This document shows positions 1 to 8,919 of a stretch of 64,000 nt of DNA, piece after piece; the first letter of the stretch is position 1, and every line of letters begins with the position of its first letter. Position numbers and translations under genes: made by a program. The stretch spans positions 18,890 to 82,889 of the forward strand of contig NZ_JADEYP010000020.1 of the NCBI RefSeq assembly GCF_020295405.1. The letters are read 5' to 3'. The notes under the pieces were generated by a model. The model saw nothing but the letters and a program-made list of their open reading frames with translations. It did no database searches and was not told where the DNA came from. The DNA is from Sphingobacterium bovistauri (lineage in GTDB: Bacteria; Bacteroidota; Bacteroidia; Sphingobacteriales; Sphingobacteriaceae).

Positions 1-1
1 A

Positions 2-241
2 GGACTTGATGTTCAACCATATTTGACCTTGCCAGAGGATGGCACTGGAGATATTGTGAATTGGAATTTTGATATCAATGCCGCCTCAAATTTTAAAAAG
101 ATAGGAATAGCTACTTATGATCCAGCTGCAGGTGGTGCTTTAAAAGGTTCGTATTATTTGTTTGATATTGCTACAGAAAGTTTCGAAACACAAGATAAGT
201 ATGTCACTCATAAGGTTGTAGGTTTACGAGTTGCCTTATAA
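2..241 (+). CDS. C-terminal end of an unidentified protein (5' truncated by window)
   Basis: An open frame runs from the window edge and ends with TAA at 239-241, giving the last 79 residues of a protein whose start lies outside. The visible part alternates short hydrophobic and polar stretches (for example VNWNFDINAAS and GSYYLFDIATESF) and has no membrane segment, which looks like a beta-rich domain. I do not recognise the family. The next gene on the same strand begins about 80 bases later. Confidence 0.6.
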   Translation, partial: GLDVQPYLTLPEDGTGDIVNWNFDINAASNFKKIGIATYDPAAGGALKGSYYLFDIATESFETQDKYVTHKVVGLRVAL

Positions 242-320
242 TTCACCCGAAAAAGAGTTTACATTAAAGGCTATTATTCATTGTTTGGATAATAGCTTTT
301 TCTTTACCTTTGCTCCCAAT

Positions 321-1169
321 ATGAAATACTGCTCGATTGCTTCTGGGTCTAATGGAAATTGTTATTATGTTGCCAAAGGTAATGATGCGGTACTCATTGA
401 TATTGGAATAAATACAAAGCATGTGCTTATACGAATGGAGCGATTAGGTATTGACCCGACAAGTATCAAAGCCATATTTATCACACACGAGCACACCGAC
501 CATATACGCGGACTATCGGTTTTTAGCAAGCGTTTTCAGATTCCCGTTTATATTACAAAAGGTAGTTATGAGGGATCGAAGCTGCATATGCCTGAATACC
601 TGATTAATTTTATTCAGCCAGATGAAAGAGTCAACATTGGTGAACTAACCGTGATGGGTATTCCTAAATATCATGACGCAAAGGAGCCTTGTAGTTTTGT
701 GGTAACGGACGGAGAAATTAATGTCGGTATTTTGACCGATCTGGGAAGAGGTTGTGACAATGTGAAGCATGTGATTCAGCATTCTGATGTGTTGCTATTG
801 GAAAGCAATTTTGATGAGGAAATGCTACAGAAGGGACGATATTCCTATTTTCTAAAAAATAGAATACGTAGCGGTTGGGGGCATATATCCAATGCTGTCG
901 CATTAGAATTATTACTTGAAAATCGTACTTCTCGATTAAAACACCTTATTCTAGGTCACCTTTCTGGAGAGAACAATACAGTAGAATTAGTAGAGTCGGT
1001 GTTCAGCCCGCATTGTGGAGATATTGCTTTTTCTGTGGCTACACGTGTTGAAGAAACACCAATTTATCAAATTACAAACGAAAAAGAAATCAAAGTAGCT
1101 TCAACAGATCTTTATGTTCAAACTACTTTAACGTATAGCGAAACTGTGATTTACACAAGTTCCATGTGA
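321..1169 (+). CDS. MBL-fold metallo-hydrolase, WalJ/YycJ-like
   Basis: A 282-residue metallo-beta-lactamase-fold hydrolase. The N-terminus (CSIASGSNGNCYYV, then LLIDIG-type strand) and the metal-binding THEHTDH motif at about residues 56-62 are those of the WalJ/YycJ group, proposed DNA/RNA-processing exonuclease-like enzymes of the cytoplasm. Further conserved pieces are the H in KYHDAKEPCSF and the LGHLSGENN stretch near the C-terminus. The frame is open from 231, but the ATG at 321 starts exactly where family members start; the upstream extension reads as non-conserved. Its 3' end overlaps the end of the convergent lipB gene by 19 bases. The fold is certain; the substrate is inferred from family only. 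Confidence 0.85.
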   Translation: MKYCSIASGSNGNCYYVAKGNDAVLIDIGINTKHVLIRMERLGIDPTSIKAIFITHEHTDHIRGLSVFSKRFQIPVYITKGSYEGSKLHMPEYLINFIQPDERVNIGELTVMGIPKYHDAKEPCSFVVTDGEINVGILTDLGRGCDNVKHVIQHSDVLLLESNFDEEMLQKGRYSYFLKNRIRSGWGHISNAVALELLLENRTSRLKHLILGHLSGENNTVELVESVFSPHCGDIAFSVATRVEETPIYQITNEKEIKVASTDLYVQTTLTYSETVIYTSSM

Positions 1170-1846
1170 AAAAGTTCAGCGATATGATTTTTTAGTTTTT
1201 CTTTCACTTCATCTGTATTGAGCTTTCTGCCTAATTCTCTTTCCATTGATGTGACATCTTTGTCGTCAATTCCACAAGGAATAATATTGCCAAAATAAGC
1301 TAAATCCGCATTCACATTGAACGCAAAGCCGTGCATGGTCACCCAACGTGAAGCACGAACACCCATCGCACATATTTTACGCGCTTTGTCATTATCCGCA
1401 TCCAGCCACACTCCTGTATAGCCTTCGTATCTACCGGCTGTTATATCATAATCAGCTAATGTAAGGATAATAGCCTCTTCTAATGTACGTAAATAAAGAT
1501 GTATATCCGTGAAAAAATTGTCTAAATCTAAGATTGGGTAACCAACAATTTGTCCCGGCCCATGATAGGTAATATCACCACCACGGTTGATTTTATAGAA
1601 TTTGGCTTCCTTCTCTTTTAATCCCTCTTCATCTAATAATAGATATTCTTGATGACCACTTTTTCCCAGTGTGTATACATGCGGATGTTCGGTGAAGATT
1701 AAATAATTCGGCGTTGGATTATTGCTGTTATTTGTACGGTTGTTACCTTTTATCGCAAGCGTATCCGCAAATATTTTTTCTTGTTTATCCCATGCTTCTT
1801 GGTAATCAACCAATCCCCAATCAATAAATTCTACTTTTTTGTTCAT
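1151..1846 (-). CDS. lipB: octanoyltransferase LipB
   Basis: LipB moves the octanoyl group from acyl carrier protein to lipoyl domains of 2-oxoacid dehydrogenases and the glycine cleavage H protein, the first step of de novo lipoate attachment in the cytoplasm. The 231-residue protein shows RGGDITYHGPGQ in the middle, the catalytic lysine K157 (ARKICAMG) and the catalytic cysteine C191 (IIPCGID), 34 residues apart as in E. coli K135/C169. The start is placed at MNKKVEF (1846); an in-frame ATG at 1870 would add eight residues encoded by repeat-like flanking DNA (see 1847-1890). No lipA is next to it. Its 3' end overlaps the convergent hydrolase gene. Confidence 0.95.
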   Translation of the reverse strand: MNKKVEFIDWGLVDYQEAWDKQEKIFADTLAIKGNNRTNNSNNPTPNYLIFTEHPHVYTLGKSGHQEYLLLDEEGLKEKEAKFYKINRGGDITYHGPGQIVGYPILDLDNFFTDIHLYLRTLEEAIILTLADYDITAGRYEGYTGVWLDADNDKARKICAMGVRASRWVTMHGFAFNVNADLAYFGNIIPCGIDDKDVTSMERELGRKLNTDEVKEKLKNHIAELFHMELV

Positions 1847-1890
1847 CTTAATGCTATAGGCTGTATGCAATAGGCTATAAGCCCTTTAGT
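1847..1890. repeat. short degenerate GCTATAG/GCTATAA repeats, left flank of S23-like gene
   Basis: The sequence between lipB and the four-helix-bundle gene is made of recurring words (ATGCTATAGGC, TGTATGC, AATAGGCTATAAGCC). Similar words (AGAGCTTACAGC, ATAAAGCTTACTGCC) lie on the far side of the same gene at about 2240-2272. Seen directly; the meaning (insertion scar or REP-like element) is inference. Confidence 0.5.
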
Positions 1891-1910
1891 TTTTTACTCA
1901 GATTAAATAA

Positions 1911-2231
1911 TTACATTTTAATAATGTTGATTTCTACTGACGTTTCATCATGTATTATCTCAGATATTAAGTTTAAATCTTTAGTAAGAATCATAAAATA
2001 TTCTAATTCATGAGCTGAGCCTAAACAAATTTGTAGAAATCTATCAAAATCTTTATCGCTTTGTCTACCGCATCCTTCTGCAAAATTACTTGGAATAGAA
2101 TAAGCAGCTCTTTGCATTTGCGAGGTTATTCTAAATTTTTCTTCATTAGGAAAAGATTTTGTAACATCAAAAATTTTTAATGTCAATTCGTGCGACTTTT
2201 GCCAAACATCATATTTTTTGAAATCTCTCAT
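1911..2231 (-). CDS. four-helix-bundle protein, 23S rRNA intervening-sequence (S23) family
   Basis: A 106-residue protein of the TIGR02436/S23-type four-helix-bundle family. The hallmarks are the N-terminal F(K)KYDVWQKSHELTLKIF, then FPNEEKFRITSQMQRAAYSIPSNFAEG and the helix FLQICLGSAHELEYFM. Relatives were first seen in intervening sequences inside spirochaete 23S rRNA genes and are scattered, often as single genes, in Bacteroidota; the molecular role is unknown. The last 15 residues (SVEINIIKM) are shorter and less typical than in relatives, so the C-terminus may be decayed. It sits alone between lipB and hflX with repeat-like DNA on both sides, which suggests insertion into an ancestral lipB-hflX spacer. 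Confidence 0.85.
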   Translation of the reverse strand: MRDFKKYDVWQKSHELTLKIFDVTKSFPNEEKFRITSQMQRAAYSIPSNFAEGCGRQSDKDFDRFLQICLGSAHELEYFMILTKDLNLISEIIHDETSVEINIIKM

Positions 2232-2275
2232 TTCCTTTTGCTTAGAGCTTACAGCATAAAGCTTACTGCCTTTAA

Positions 2276-3469
2276 TTAATACAATAAATTATTATAAGGG
2301 TAGCGTGCATTATGAAGCTCTGAAATCACTTCGTAAAGCTTTTCTTTGAACTCCTCAATGTTGGTTTTATTAGTTGCTGATAAGAAAATAGCAGGATCGG
2401 AATTTTTTGCCATCCACGAATTTTTGAAGTCGTCTAAAGTGACTTTAATTTCTTCTCCATCCTCATCCACTTCAACAGCTGGTTTGAATGCATCAATTTT
2501 ATTGAAAACTGTAATTGTTGGCTTATCTAAAGCATTGATATCTTTCAATGTTTCATTCACAGCGATAATGTGGTCTTCAAAATTTGGATGAGAAATATCA
2601 ACAACATGAATCAATACATCCGCCTCACGTACTTCATCCAATGTTGATTTAAATGATTCTACTAAATGATGTGGTAATTTGCGAATAAAACCTACCGTGT
2701 CCGAAAGTAGAAATGGTAGATTCTCAATCACGACTTTTCTTACGGTTGTATCTAGTGTTGCGAAAAGCTTGTTTTCAATATAGACCTCTGCCTTAGATAT
2801 CATATTCAAAATAGTAGATTTACCAACATTGGTATAACCGACTAATGCTACGCGAATCATATCACCACGATTTTTGCGTTGAGTAGCATTTTGCTTATCA
2901 ATTGTCTTTAATTTTTCTTTTAATAAAGAAATTTTATCTAAAATGATACGTCTATCTGTTTCAATCTGCGATTCACCAGGGCCGCGCATACCAATACCAC
3001 CACGTTGTCGCTCTAAATGGGTCCACATACGTGTCAATCTTGGGTATAAATATTGCAATTGAGCTAACTCGACCTGTGTTTTGGCTTGAGCTGTTTGTGC
3101 ATGACTAGCAAAAATATCTAATATTAGGCTTGAACGGTCCAAAATTTTACGTTTCAACTCGCGTTCAATATTTCGGATTTGCGAAGGTGAAAGCTCATCA
3201 TCAAAAATCACCATATCAATTTCTTCCGCTTCAGCGTATTCTCGTATTTCGTCCAACTTACCCGTTCCTACAAATGTTGCATGCTCTGGTTTTTGAAGTT
3301 TTTGAGTGAAAATTTTCACAGTTTCTGCACCAGCCGTTTGCACCAAAAATTCTAGTTCTGTTAAATAGTCTTGTGCCATTTGGTCCGATACACTAGGTGT
3401 TATAACCGATACCAATATTGCAGTTTCTTTCTCTGGAGCTGTATCTACTAATTTAAATCTTCTTGCCAT
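2276..3469 (-). CDS. hflX: ribosome-associated GTPase HflX
   Basis: HflX is a GTPase that binds the 50S subunit and splits or rescues stalled ribosomes under stress. The 397-residue protein has the N-terminal HflX domain, the glycine-rich linker GGIGMRGPGESQIETDRR, and a G domain with GYTNVGKS (P-loop), DTVGF (G3) and NKID (G4). Length and domain order are normal. It begins at MARRFKLVDTAPEK with no competing start. A 140-base spacer separates it from the channel gene upstream on the same strand. Confidence 0.95.
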   Translation of the reverse strand: MARRFKLVDTAPEKETAILVSVITPSVSDQMAQDYLTELEFLVQTAGAETVKIFTQKLQKPEHATFVGTGKLDEIREYAEAEEIDMVIFDDELSPSQIRNIERELKRKILDRSSLILDIFASHAQTAQAKTQVELAQLQYLYPRLTRMWTHLERQRGGIGMRGPGESQIETDRRIILDKISLLKEKLKTIDKQNATQRKNRGDMIRVALVGYTNVGKSTILNMISKAEVYIENKLFATLDTTVRKVVIENLPFLLSDTVGFIRKLPHHLVESFKSTLDEVREADVLIHVVDISHPNFEDHIIAVNETLKDINALDKPTITVFNKIDAFKPAVEVDEDGEEIKVTLDDFKNSWMAKNSDPAIFLSATNKTNIEEFKEKLYEVISELHNARYPYNNLLY

Positions 3470-3609
3470 AAGTTGTAATAAGGTTTATTGTGTACAGAAT
3501 TAATCAATTTTGACTACGCACAATTAACAAACAAAGATAGTTTTTTAGAAAACAAATAATACTATTGTATTTCTGTTCTAAGTGTTTGAAGCATATATTT
3601 ACTAACAAA

Positions 3610-4962
3610 TTATTCCGTAATATGTTTATCAGAATTCGATAATAGAGACATGGTTAAACGCAAATCATCCGATGCAGGTAATTCAAAAGTCTCTAAATGG
3701 AAATATTTTATGGCCGCAAAAATATGATCAAATAGATCGGCCATTACACCTTCAAAAAATAACCATTCTGTTCCTTGTGTGAATGCGTATATTTCTAATG
3801 GGAGCCCATGCTCTGTAGGCTCTAAGTGACGAACCATCAATGGATATTCTTTATGAATATTCTTATTGTTATTTAAGTATGCCTCAATGTATGCTCTAAA
3901 TAGTCCAATATTGGTCATTCTTCTCCCATTTACTTTAATCGTTTCATCAACTTGATGGGTTAGATTATAATCTGCAATTTCTTGTTCGCGATGTGCGATG
4001 AAATTTTTGAGTAAATGTATCTTCTTAAGCTCCTCTATTTCATTATTTGTGAGATATCGTATAGAGGAAATCTTTATATAGATAGCTCGTTTGATGCGTC
4101 TTCCTCCAGATTGCTGCATGCCACGATAGTTTTTGAATGAATCACTCAATAAGGCGTGTGTGGGTAGGGTCACAATTGTTTTGTCAAAATTTTGGACTTT
4201 AACATTGTTTAGGTTTATTTGAATTACACTTCCATCTGCACCATATTTCTGCATTTCAATCCAATCCCCAACTCTTACAGAATCATTTGCTGAAACTTGT
4301 ATACTTGCAACAAAACCAAGGATAGTATCTTTAAAAACTAACATTAATATTGCAGAGGCGGCACCTAATGAGACTAGAAAAGACCAAGGCGAATTCCCTG
4401 TTATGATCGAAAATGAAACTGTAAAGACAACAAAAATCAGAAAAATCTGAATCACTTGTAGGTAACTATCAAGAGGCTTGTCAAAAAAAGCTTTCGATGT
4501 TTTTAGAATATCGCGCAATGTTTTTAAAAGAGCATTGGCCAACTTATATATTGAAATGATTACAATGACACTTAAAGCTTTTATCAAGATATCTTTGAAA
4601 GAGTGAAAGCCTACAAATAGGTGAGGGACAGTTTGTTGTGCGATAAGTATCAAAACCAAATGACTTATGTCATCTAGCACCTTGTTTTCAAGTAGTTTAT
4701 CATCCCATATTGTCTTTGAACTGCTTATTATTTTTGTAAATAATGTTTTAAGAACTTTTCTAAAAATAAAGTCCGTAATCAGAAGTAAAACAAGAACTAT
4801 TGAAAGTAATGTGATTGTCGTAAGGATATGACCGAATCGTTCTGAACTGCCTAAGTGTCCAATTGTATTAAATGTGTTTTGGTAGAGATCATTAATTTGC
4901 TCAGAAGCAATATTCGTTAAATCTGGATTTTGCATATACAGTGCAAATATAGGCAAATCCAT
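3610..4962 (-). CDS. MscS-family mechanosensitive channel, YbdG-like
   Basis: A 450-residue inner-membrane protein of the MscS superfamily. Five hydrophobic segments precede the pore-lining segment (SFLVSLGAASAILMLVFKDTILGFVASIQ), followed by the beta domain (VRVGDWIEMQKYGADGSVIQINL). The long C-terminal cytoplasmic part with RRIKRAIYIKISSIRYL and the acidic end matches the E. coli YbdG (miniconductance channel) subgroup rather than short MscS. It would release osmolytes on hypo-osmotic shock. The first ATG (4962) directly follows an AGGAGG stretch, too close for a ribosome binding site, so the second ATG (4935) is possible. It lies 23 bases downstream of recG on the same strand. Confidence 0.88.
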   Translation of the reverse strand: MDLPIFALYMQNPDLTNIASEQINDLYQNTFNTIGHLGSSERFGHILTTITLLSIVLVLLLITDFIFRKVLKTLFTKIISSSKTIWDDKLLENKVLDDISHLVLILIAQQTVPHLFVGFHSFKDILIKALSVIVIISIYKLANALLKTLRDILKTSKAFFDKPLDSYLQVIQIFLIFVVFTVSFSIITGNSPWSFLVSLGAASAILMLVFKDTILGFVASIQVSANDSVRVGDWIEMQKYGADGSVIQINLNNVKVQNFDKTIVTLPTHALLSDSFKNYRGMQQSGGRRIKRAIYIKISSIRYLTNNEIEELKKIHLLKNFIAHREQEIADYNLTHQVDETIKVNGRRMTNIGLFRAYIEAYLNNNKNIHKEYPLMVRHLEPTEHGLPLEIYAFTQGTEWLFFEGVMADLFDHIFAAIKYFHLETFELPASDDLRLTMSLLSNSDKHITE

Positions 4963-4985
4963 CCTCCTGAATTGAAATAGTAATG

Positions 4986-7091
4986 TCAGGAAATCTTATC
5001 CCAAGCGATGCCCGGATTTCGTTGATTCAAATATTGAACGAGCAATTGGTTTTCAGTTAGCGCAAGATTAGGGTCTTGTTTAAAAATCTCGATGACCGAA
5101 TTTCGTGCTTCAGCTAATATTTTCTGGTCTTTTGCCAAATCAGCAATTTTCATATCCAACACACCTGATTGCTGTGTACCGGAGATATCTCCTGGTCCGC
5201 GTAATTCTAAATCAACCTCAGCAATTTCAAATCCATCATTGGTACGAACCATGGTATCCAAACGAGTTCGTCCTTCTTTGCTTAATTTAGTGCCTGACAT
5301 AAGAATACAAAATGATTGTTCTGCACCACGACCAACGCGACCACGTAATTGGTGTAATTGTGATAAACCAAAACGTTCGGAATTCTCAATAACCATGACC
5401 GATGCATTTGGCACATTGACGCCAACCTCAATTACAGTCGTAGCGACCATGATTTGTGTTTCACCTTTTACAAATCTTTGCATTTCAAAGTCTTTGTCTT
5501 TTACAGGCATTTTGCCATGAACAATACTGATTTTGAATTGTGGCAACGGAAATTCCTTTTGCAAGCTTTCTAACCCCGCCTCCAAATTCAATAAGTCTAG
5601 TTTTTCACTTTCTTTAATCAATGGGTACACAATATAAACCTGTCTACCTTTTGCGATTTCCTCACGCATAAAGCCAAATACACGCAATCGCTGGTTTTCA
5701 AAAAAATGAACAGTCTTGATTGGTTTGCGACCCGCTGGTAATTCATCAATAACTGAAATATCCAAGTCACCATATAATGTCATTGCGAGTGTGCGTGGAA
5801 TTGGTGTTGCGGTCATCACGAGCATATGTGGTGGAATTACATTTTTGCGCCATAGCTTCGCGCGTTGCTCCACCCCAAAACGATGTTGCTCATCAATCAC
5901 TACAAAACCAATATTTTTGAATTTAACTTTATCTTCGATTAAAGCGTGTGTGCCAATGAGGATGTCTAAGGTACCATCTTCAAGTTCTTGATGAATGATT
6001 CGTCTTTCTTTGGTTGAAGTAGAGCCAGTAAGTAGTTTAATATTACAGATTTCATCGCCTAATAGCTCTTTTAGCCCATTGTAATGTTGTGTAGCTAAAA
6101 TCTCTGTTGGTGCCATCATACAGGCTTGATAGCCATTGTCTATCGCTATCAACATACTCATCAAAGCTACGACAGTTTTTCCAGAGCCTACATCGCCCTG
6201 TACTAAACGATTCATTTGAGCACCGGTATTGGTGTCTATTCGAATCTCCTTGACTACGCGTTTTTGGGCATTGGTCAGAGGAAAAGGTAATCTCGTATTG
6301 AAAAAAGTGTTAAATTTTTCACCTACCTTATCGAATAGGTGGCCTTTATATTTTTGCGTGTTAAGCTGTTTGTTTCGTAATAACCGAAGTTGAATAAAGA
6401 ATAACTCTTCAAATTTCAGCCTTCGAATAGCAGCATTCAGGTCGTCTACATTTTGTGGGAAATGAATAGAAAGCAAAGCTTTCGGATAGGGCAATAGTTT
6501 GTGTTTGTCGACTAAATAATCGGGTAGCGTTTCCTTAAAACTTCTAAACGTAGTTTCCAAAGCTGTTTGTTGCAGCCGCTGAATGCCTTTGGTGTCCAGA
6601 TTAAATTTTTTCAACTTCTCCGTTGAAGAATAAACGGGCTGCATCGTAAGATTACCTATTTTCTTCTCTTGGGAATTATACAATTCAATCTCCGGATGTG
6701 TAATGGAAATTTGCCCATTAAATTCTGTTGGTTTTCCGTAAATTATATATGCTGAACCGACTTTTAGGCTTTTCTGTAAAAAGGCTACGCTTTGAAACCA
6801 AACTAATTCCATCGAGCCAGTTTCATCCTTGAAAATACCAACAAGACGTTTTGCTCTTTTCTCTCCAACTTCTTTCAATTGAATTAATCTACCCAATACC
6901 TGAGCACCAATCAAATCGGAATGCAGTTGTCGAATCTTATGAAATTTGGTGCGGTCAATATATCGAAAAGGATAATACTGCAATAAATCCCCAATAGTGA
7001 ATATTTGCAACTCTTTTTTGAGCACATCGGCTTTTTGAGGGCCTACACCTTTGAGGTATTCTATGGGAGTAATTACAGATAAATCAGCCAT
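4986..7091 (-). CDS. recG: ATP-dependent DNA helicase RecG
   Basis: RecG remodels stalled replication forks and branch-migrates recombination intermediates. The 701-residue protein has the N-terminal wedge/OB region (residues 1-240), Walker A QGDVGSGKT, the DEQHRFGVEQR box II, the TATPIPRT box III, and the C-terminal helicase half with RGRVGRG and ELRGPGDISGTQQSG, all diagnostic of RecG. Length is normal. The start at MADLSVITPIEYLKGVGPQK is the family start. Confidence 0.97.
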   Translation of the reverse strand: MADLSVITPIEYLKGVGPQKADVLKKELQIFTIGDLLQYYPFRYIDRTKFHKIRQLHSDLIGAQVLGRLIQLKEVGEKRAKRLVGIFKDETGSMELVWFQSVAFLQKSLKVGSAYIIYGKPTEFNGQISITHPEIELYNSQEKKIGNLTMQPVYSSTEKLKKFNLDTKGIQRLQQTALETTFRSFKETLPDYLVDKHKLLPYPKALLSIHFPQNVDDLNAAIRRLKFEELFFIQLRLLRNKQLNTQKYKGHLFDKVGEKFNTFFNTRLPFPLTNAQKRVVKEIRIDTNTGAQMNRLVQGDVGSGKTVVALMSMLIAIDNGYQACMMAPTEILATQHYNGLKELLGDEICNIKLLTGSTSTKERRIIHQELEDGTLDILIGTHALIEDKVKFKNIGFVVIDEQHRFGVEQRAKLWRKNVIPPHMLVMTATPIPRTLAMTLYGDLDISVIDELPAGRKPIKTVHFFENQRLRVFGFMREEIAKGRQVYIVYPLIKESEKLDLLNLEAGLESLQKEFPLPQFKISIVHGKMPVKDKDFEMQRFVKGETQIMVATTVIEVGVNVPNASVMVIENSERFGLSQLHQLRGRVGRGAEQSFCILMSGTKLSKEGRTRLDTMVRTNDGFEIAEVDLELRGPGDISGTQQSGVLDMKIADLAKDQKILAEARNSVIEIFKQDPNLALTENQLLVQYLNQRNPGIAWDKIS

Positions 7092-7151
7092 TGCTATGAA
7101 TGGCTAAAATACAAAAAATATAAAAGTTACTTGCTTTTCGACCAGCAAGAA

Positions 7152-7658
7152 TTATTTTGCAGATGTTGCATTGACTACTATCGGAGGATACATGATACTA
7201 AAGTGAGGTGCCCAAACAAGTTTGTCATCAATCCAAACCTCATCATTCAACAGAATTTTATCTTTGGTGATGGATTCAGGAATTTGAATGTAATTTACTT
7301 TTATAATGTTTCTGGGATTATTTCCAATTTTTACAGACGCATAATATGTATATTGTTCAGCATCATATTTCAACGGTTTAGGGAAGTTTAATTTTAGTAT
7401 ATACGGTGCTTGTGTAGTTATTTGAAAATTACTTTTGATATTTTTAAGAGGATTTCCTCGTTCATCCAAATATTCAATTACGAAATCAGAATACATATAT
7501 GCTGCACTATTTTTAGGGTCCAATAGGTCATTATATTCCTTATCCGCTACAGATAACCCAATATATCCATCTATAAAGTCACTTGTATTAGGTTCTGAAG
7601 TTGATTTTTTGCAAGATGATACGATTAATAATAAAAAAAGCAACAATAAATTTCTCAT
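7152..7658 (-). CDS. unknown lipoprotein (168 aa)
   Basis: A 168-residue protein starting at MRNLLLLFLLLIVSSC, with a lipobox cysteine at residue 16 followed by KKST, so it is an exported lipoprotein. The body is beta-rich and contains YIGLSVADKEYNDLLDP and ends with a short strand (FSIMYPPIVVNATSAK). I do not recognise the family. A start four codons further upstream (7670) would add MYLI before a second methionine; the later ATG gives a cleaner signal peptide. It lies between recG and another unknown lipoprotein on the same strand. Confidence 0.7.
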   Translation of the reverse strand: MRNLLLLFLLLIVSSCKKSTSEPNTSDFIDGYIGLSVADKEYNDLLDPKNSAAYMYSDFVIEYLDERGNPLKNIKSNFQITTQAPYILKLNFPKPLKYDAEQYTYYASVKIGNNPRNIIKVNYIQIPESITKDKILLNDEVWIDDKLVWAPHFSIMYPPIVVNATSAK

Positions 7659-7720
7659 AATTAAATACATATTTTTCTTTAAATTAATAGATAGTTTTGG
7701 TATTTAATGATTTCATAAAA

Positions 7721-7744
7721 AAAGCCAATCCGAAGAATGGCTTT
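7721..7744 (-). terminator. hairpin terminator after the 7775-8770 lipoprotein gene
   Basis: AAAGCCA and TGGCTTT form a stem; read on the minus strand it is followed by a run of T (complement of the A run at 7717-7723), 31 bases past the stop of the upstream gene. Confidence 0.75.
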
Positions 7745-7774
7745 AAACCAAAAGAGTATTATAGTAATCGGGGA

Positions 7775-8770
7775 TTAGTTCAAATTATTAATGATAGTCA
7801 CTAAGTCGGATTTTGATGTAATGCTTAGTTCACTAGCATTAAAACTAACAATTTGATTTTGCGCAATTGTTACCTTTTTAATAGCATATACTAAAGAACC
7901 ATTACTTTCTGACGTGAAAATCACATGAAGATTTAAACCTACAGGTACATAACCATAATGCTCGCTAAAGAATTTTTCAAGGGAATCATATGTGTCCAGA
8001 CGAGCTAATACATTTCGTTCGCCTTCGTAGGATAGGTATACTGCCGAATTTGACATGTTGTATTGTTCAGGAACTGTTACTTTAATCTGAGTTTTTGGTC
8101 TAGAGTCAACATAGAATCTATCAACATTAGTCCAGCCAAACTCTGAAGCCCATACATGGTAGGTAGCAGCTTCAGTATTAATATTGATGCCCGCATCTTT
8201 GCCTTGACCAATTGAATCTGCTTTTACCTCATTCCAAGCAAGTTCTCCATCTTCATCGATATCCCCCGACCAAAGTGTCATGTCCTCATCTATGCCTCCT
8301 GATAATGATGCTGGAATATCAACAAAAAATGGACAGCCTGAGTACAATTTTTGATTGCCCTTTGTGACTTCAAGATTGAATTGACCACCTGTAACTAATG
8401 GCAATAAGTTAAGGGCATTATTTCTGCCCATTAGAGGCTTGTTTGTTGCAGTCATATTCCCACGATCATACATTTCTACAAATGATAGTGTCACATCACC
8501 AGTTACCATGTTGTTCATATTGTCTCGTAAGCAGTTAGGCAAAATTTTAACTTTAGTACCCTTGTCTGTTTGGAAGGTAATTCCATTTTCTGCTTTAAAT
8601 GATTTTGAATTTGCGAGGTCAGCTAAAGCATCTCTTCGAATTTCGTTAAATCCTGCGGCAGATGGATTGGCTAATAGCGATACATATTCTGTGTCATTTT
8701 TGCATGAGGAGAATGATAAAGTCGCACAAGCTAAAAGTGCGAATACAGTTGAGTTTAATTTCGTTTTCAT
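7775..8770 (-). CDS. unknown lipoprotein (331 aa)
   Basis: A 331-residue exported lipoprotein with signal peptide MKTKLNSTVFALLACATLSFSSC, cysteine at residue 23. The middle contains GTKVKILPNCL, DVTLSFVEMYDRGNMTATNKPL and GGQFNLEVTKGNQKLYSGCPFFV, resembling beta-sandwich domains of other Bacteroidota surface proteins that precede a WxAxEFGWxNVDRFY segment (residues about 208-222 here). I cannot name a function. A terminator follows, and the gene has its own spacer upstream, so it is probably monocistronic. Confidence 0.75.
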   Translation of the reverse strand: MKTKLNSTVFALLACATLSFSSCKNDTEYVSLLANPSAAGFNEIRRDALADLANSKSFKAENGITFQTDKGTKVKILPNCLRDNMNNMVTGDVTLSFVEMYDRGNMTATNKPLMGRNNALNLLPLVTGGQFNLEVTKGNQKLYSGCPFFVDIPASLSGGIDEDMTLWSGDIDEDGELAWNEVKADSIGQGKDAGININTEAATYHVWASEFGWTNVDRFYVDSRPKTQIKVTVPEQYNMSNSAVYLSYEGERNVLARLDTYDSLEKFFSEHYGYVPVGLNLHVIFTSESNGSLVYAIKKVTIAQNQIVSFNASELSITSKSDLVTIINNLN

Positions 8771-8862
8771 ACTATTGAATTTTTTTATGTTTTACAATCA
8801 TTTTCAATAGTATATCAATGAACCCTTTCTTTTGTTACCTGTTAGATTGATTTTTTTGTAAT

Positions 8863-8897
8863 AAAAAAAAGCTGCTTTGAAAATTTCCAAAGCAGCA
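8863..8897 (-). terminator. hairpin terminator after ridA
   Basis: GCTGCTTTG (8871-8879) pairs with CAAAGCAGC (8889-8897); on the minus strand a run of eight T follows. It lies just past the ridA stop. Confidence 0.85.
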
Positions 8898-8919
8898 TCT
8901 CTATACTATAGTTTTTCAA

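Noticed and set aside
1158..1173. GTTCCATGTGAAA, similar to a parS site
   Set aside because: Several mismatches to the ParB consensus, and it lies within coding sequence far from parAB; treated as chance.
5092..5520. 142-codon frame opposite recG
   Set aside because: Antisense shadow of a highly conserved helicase region; no family resemblance.
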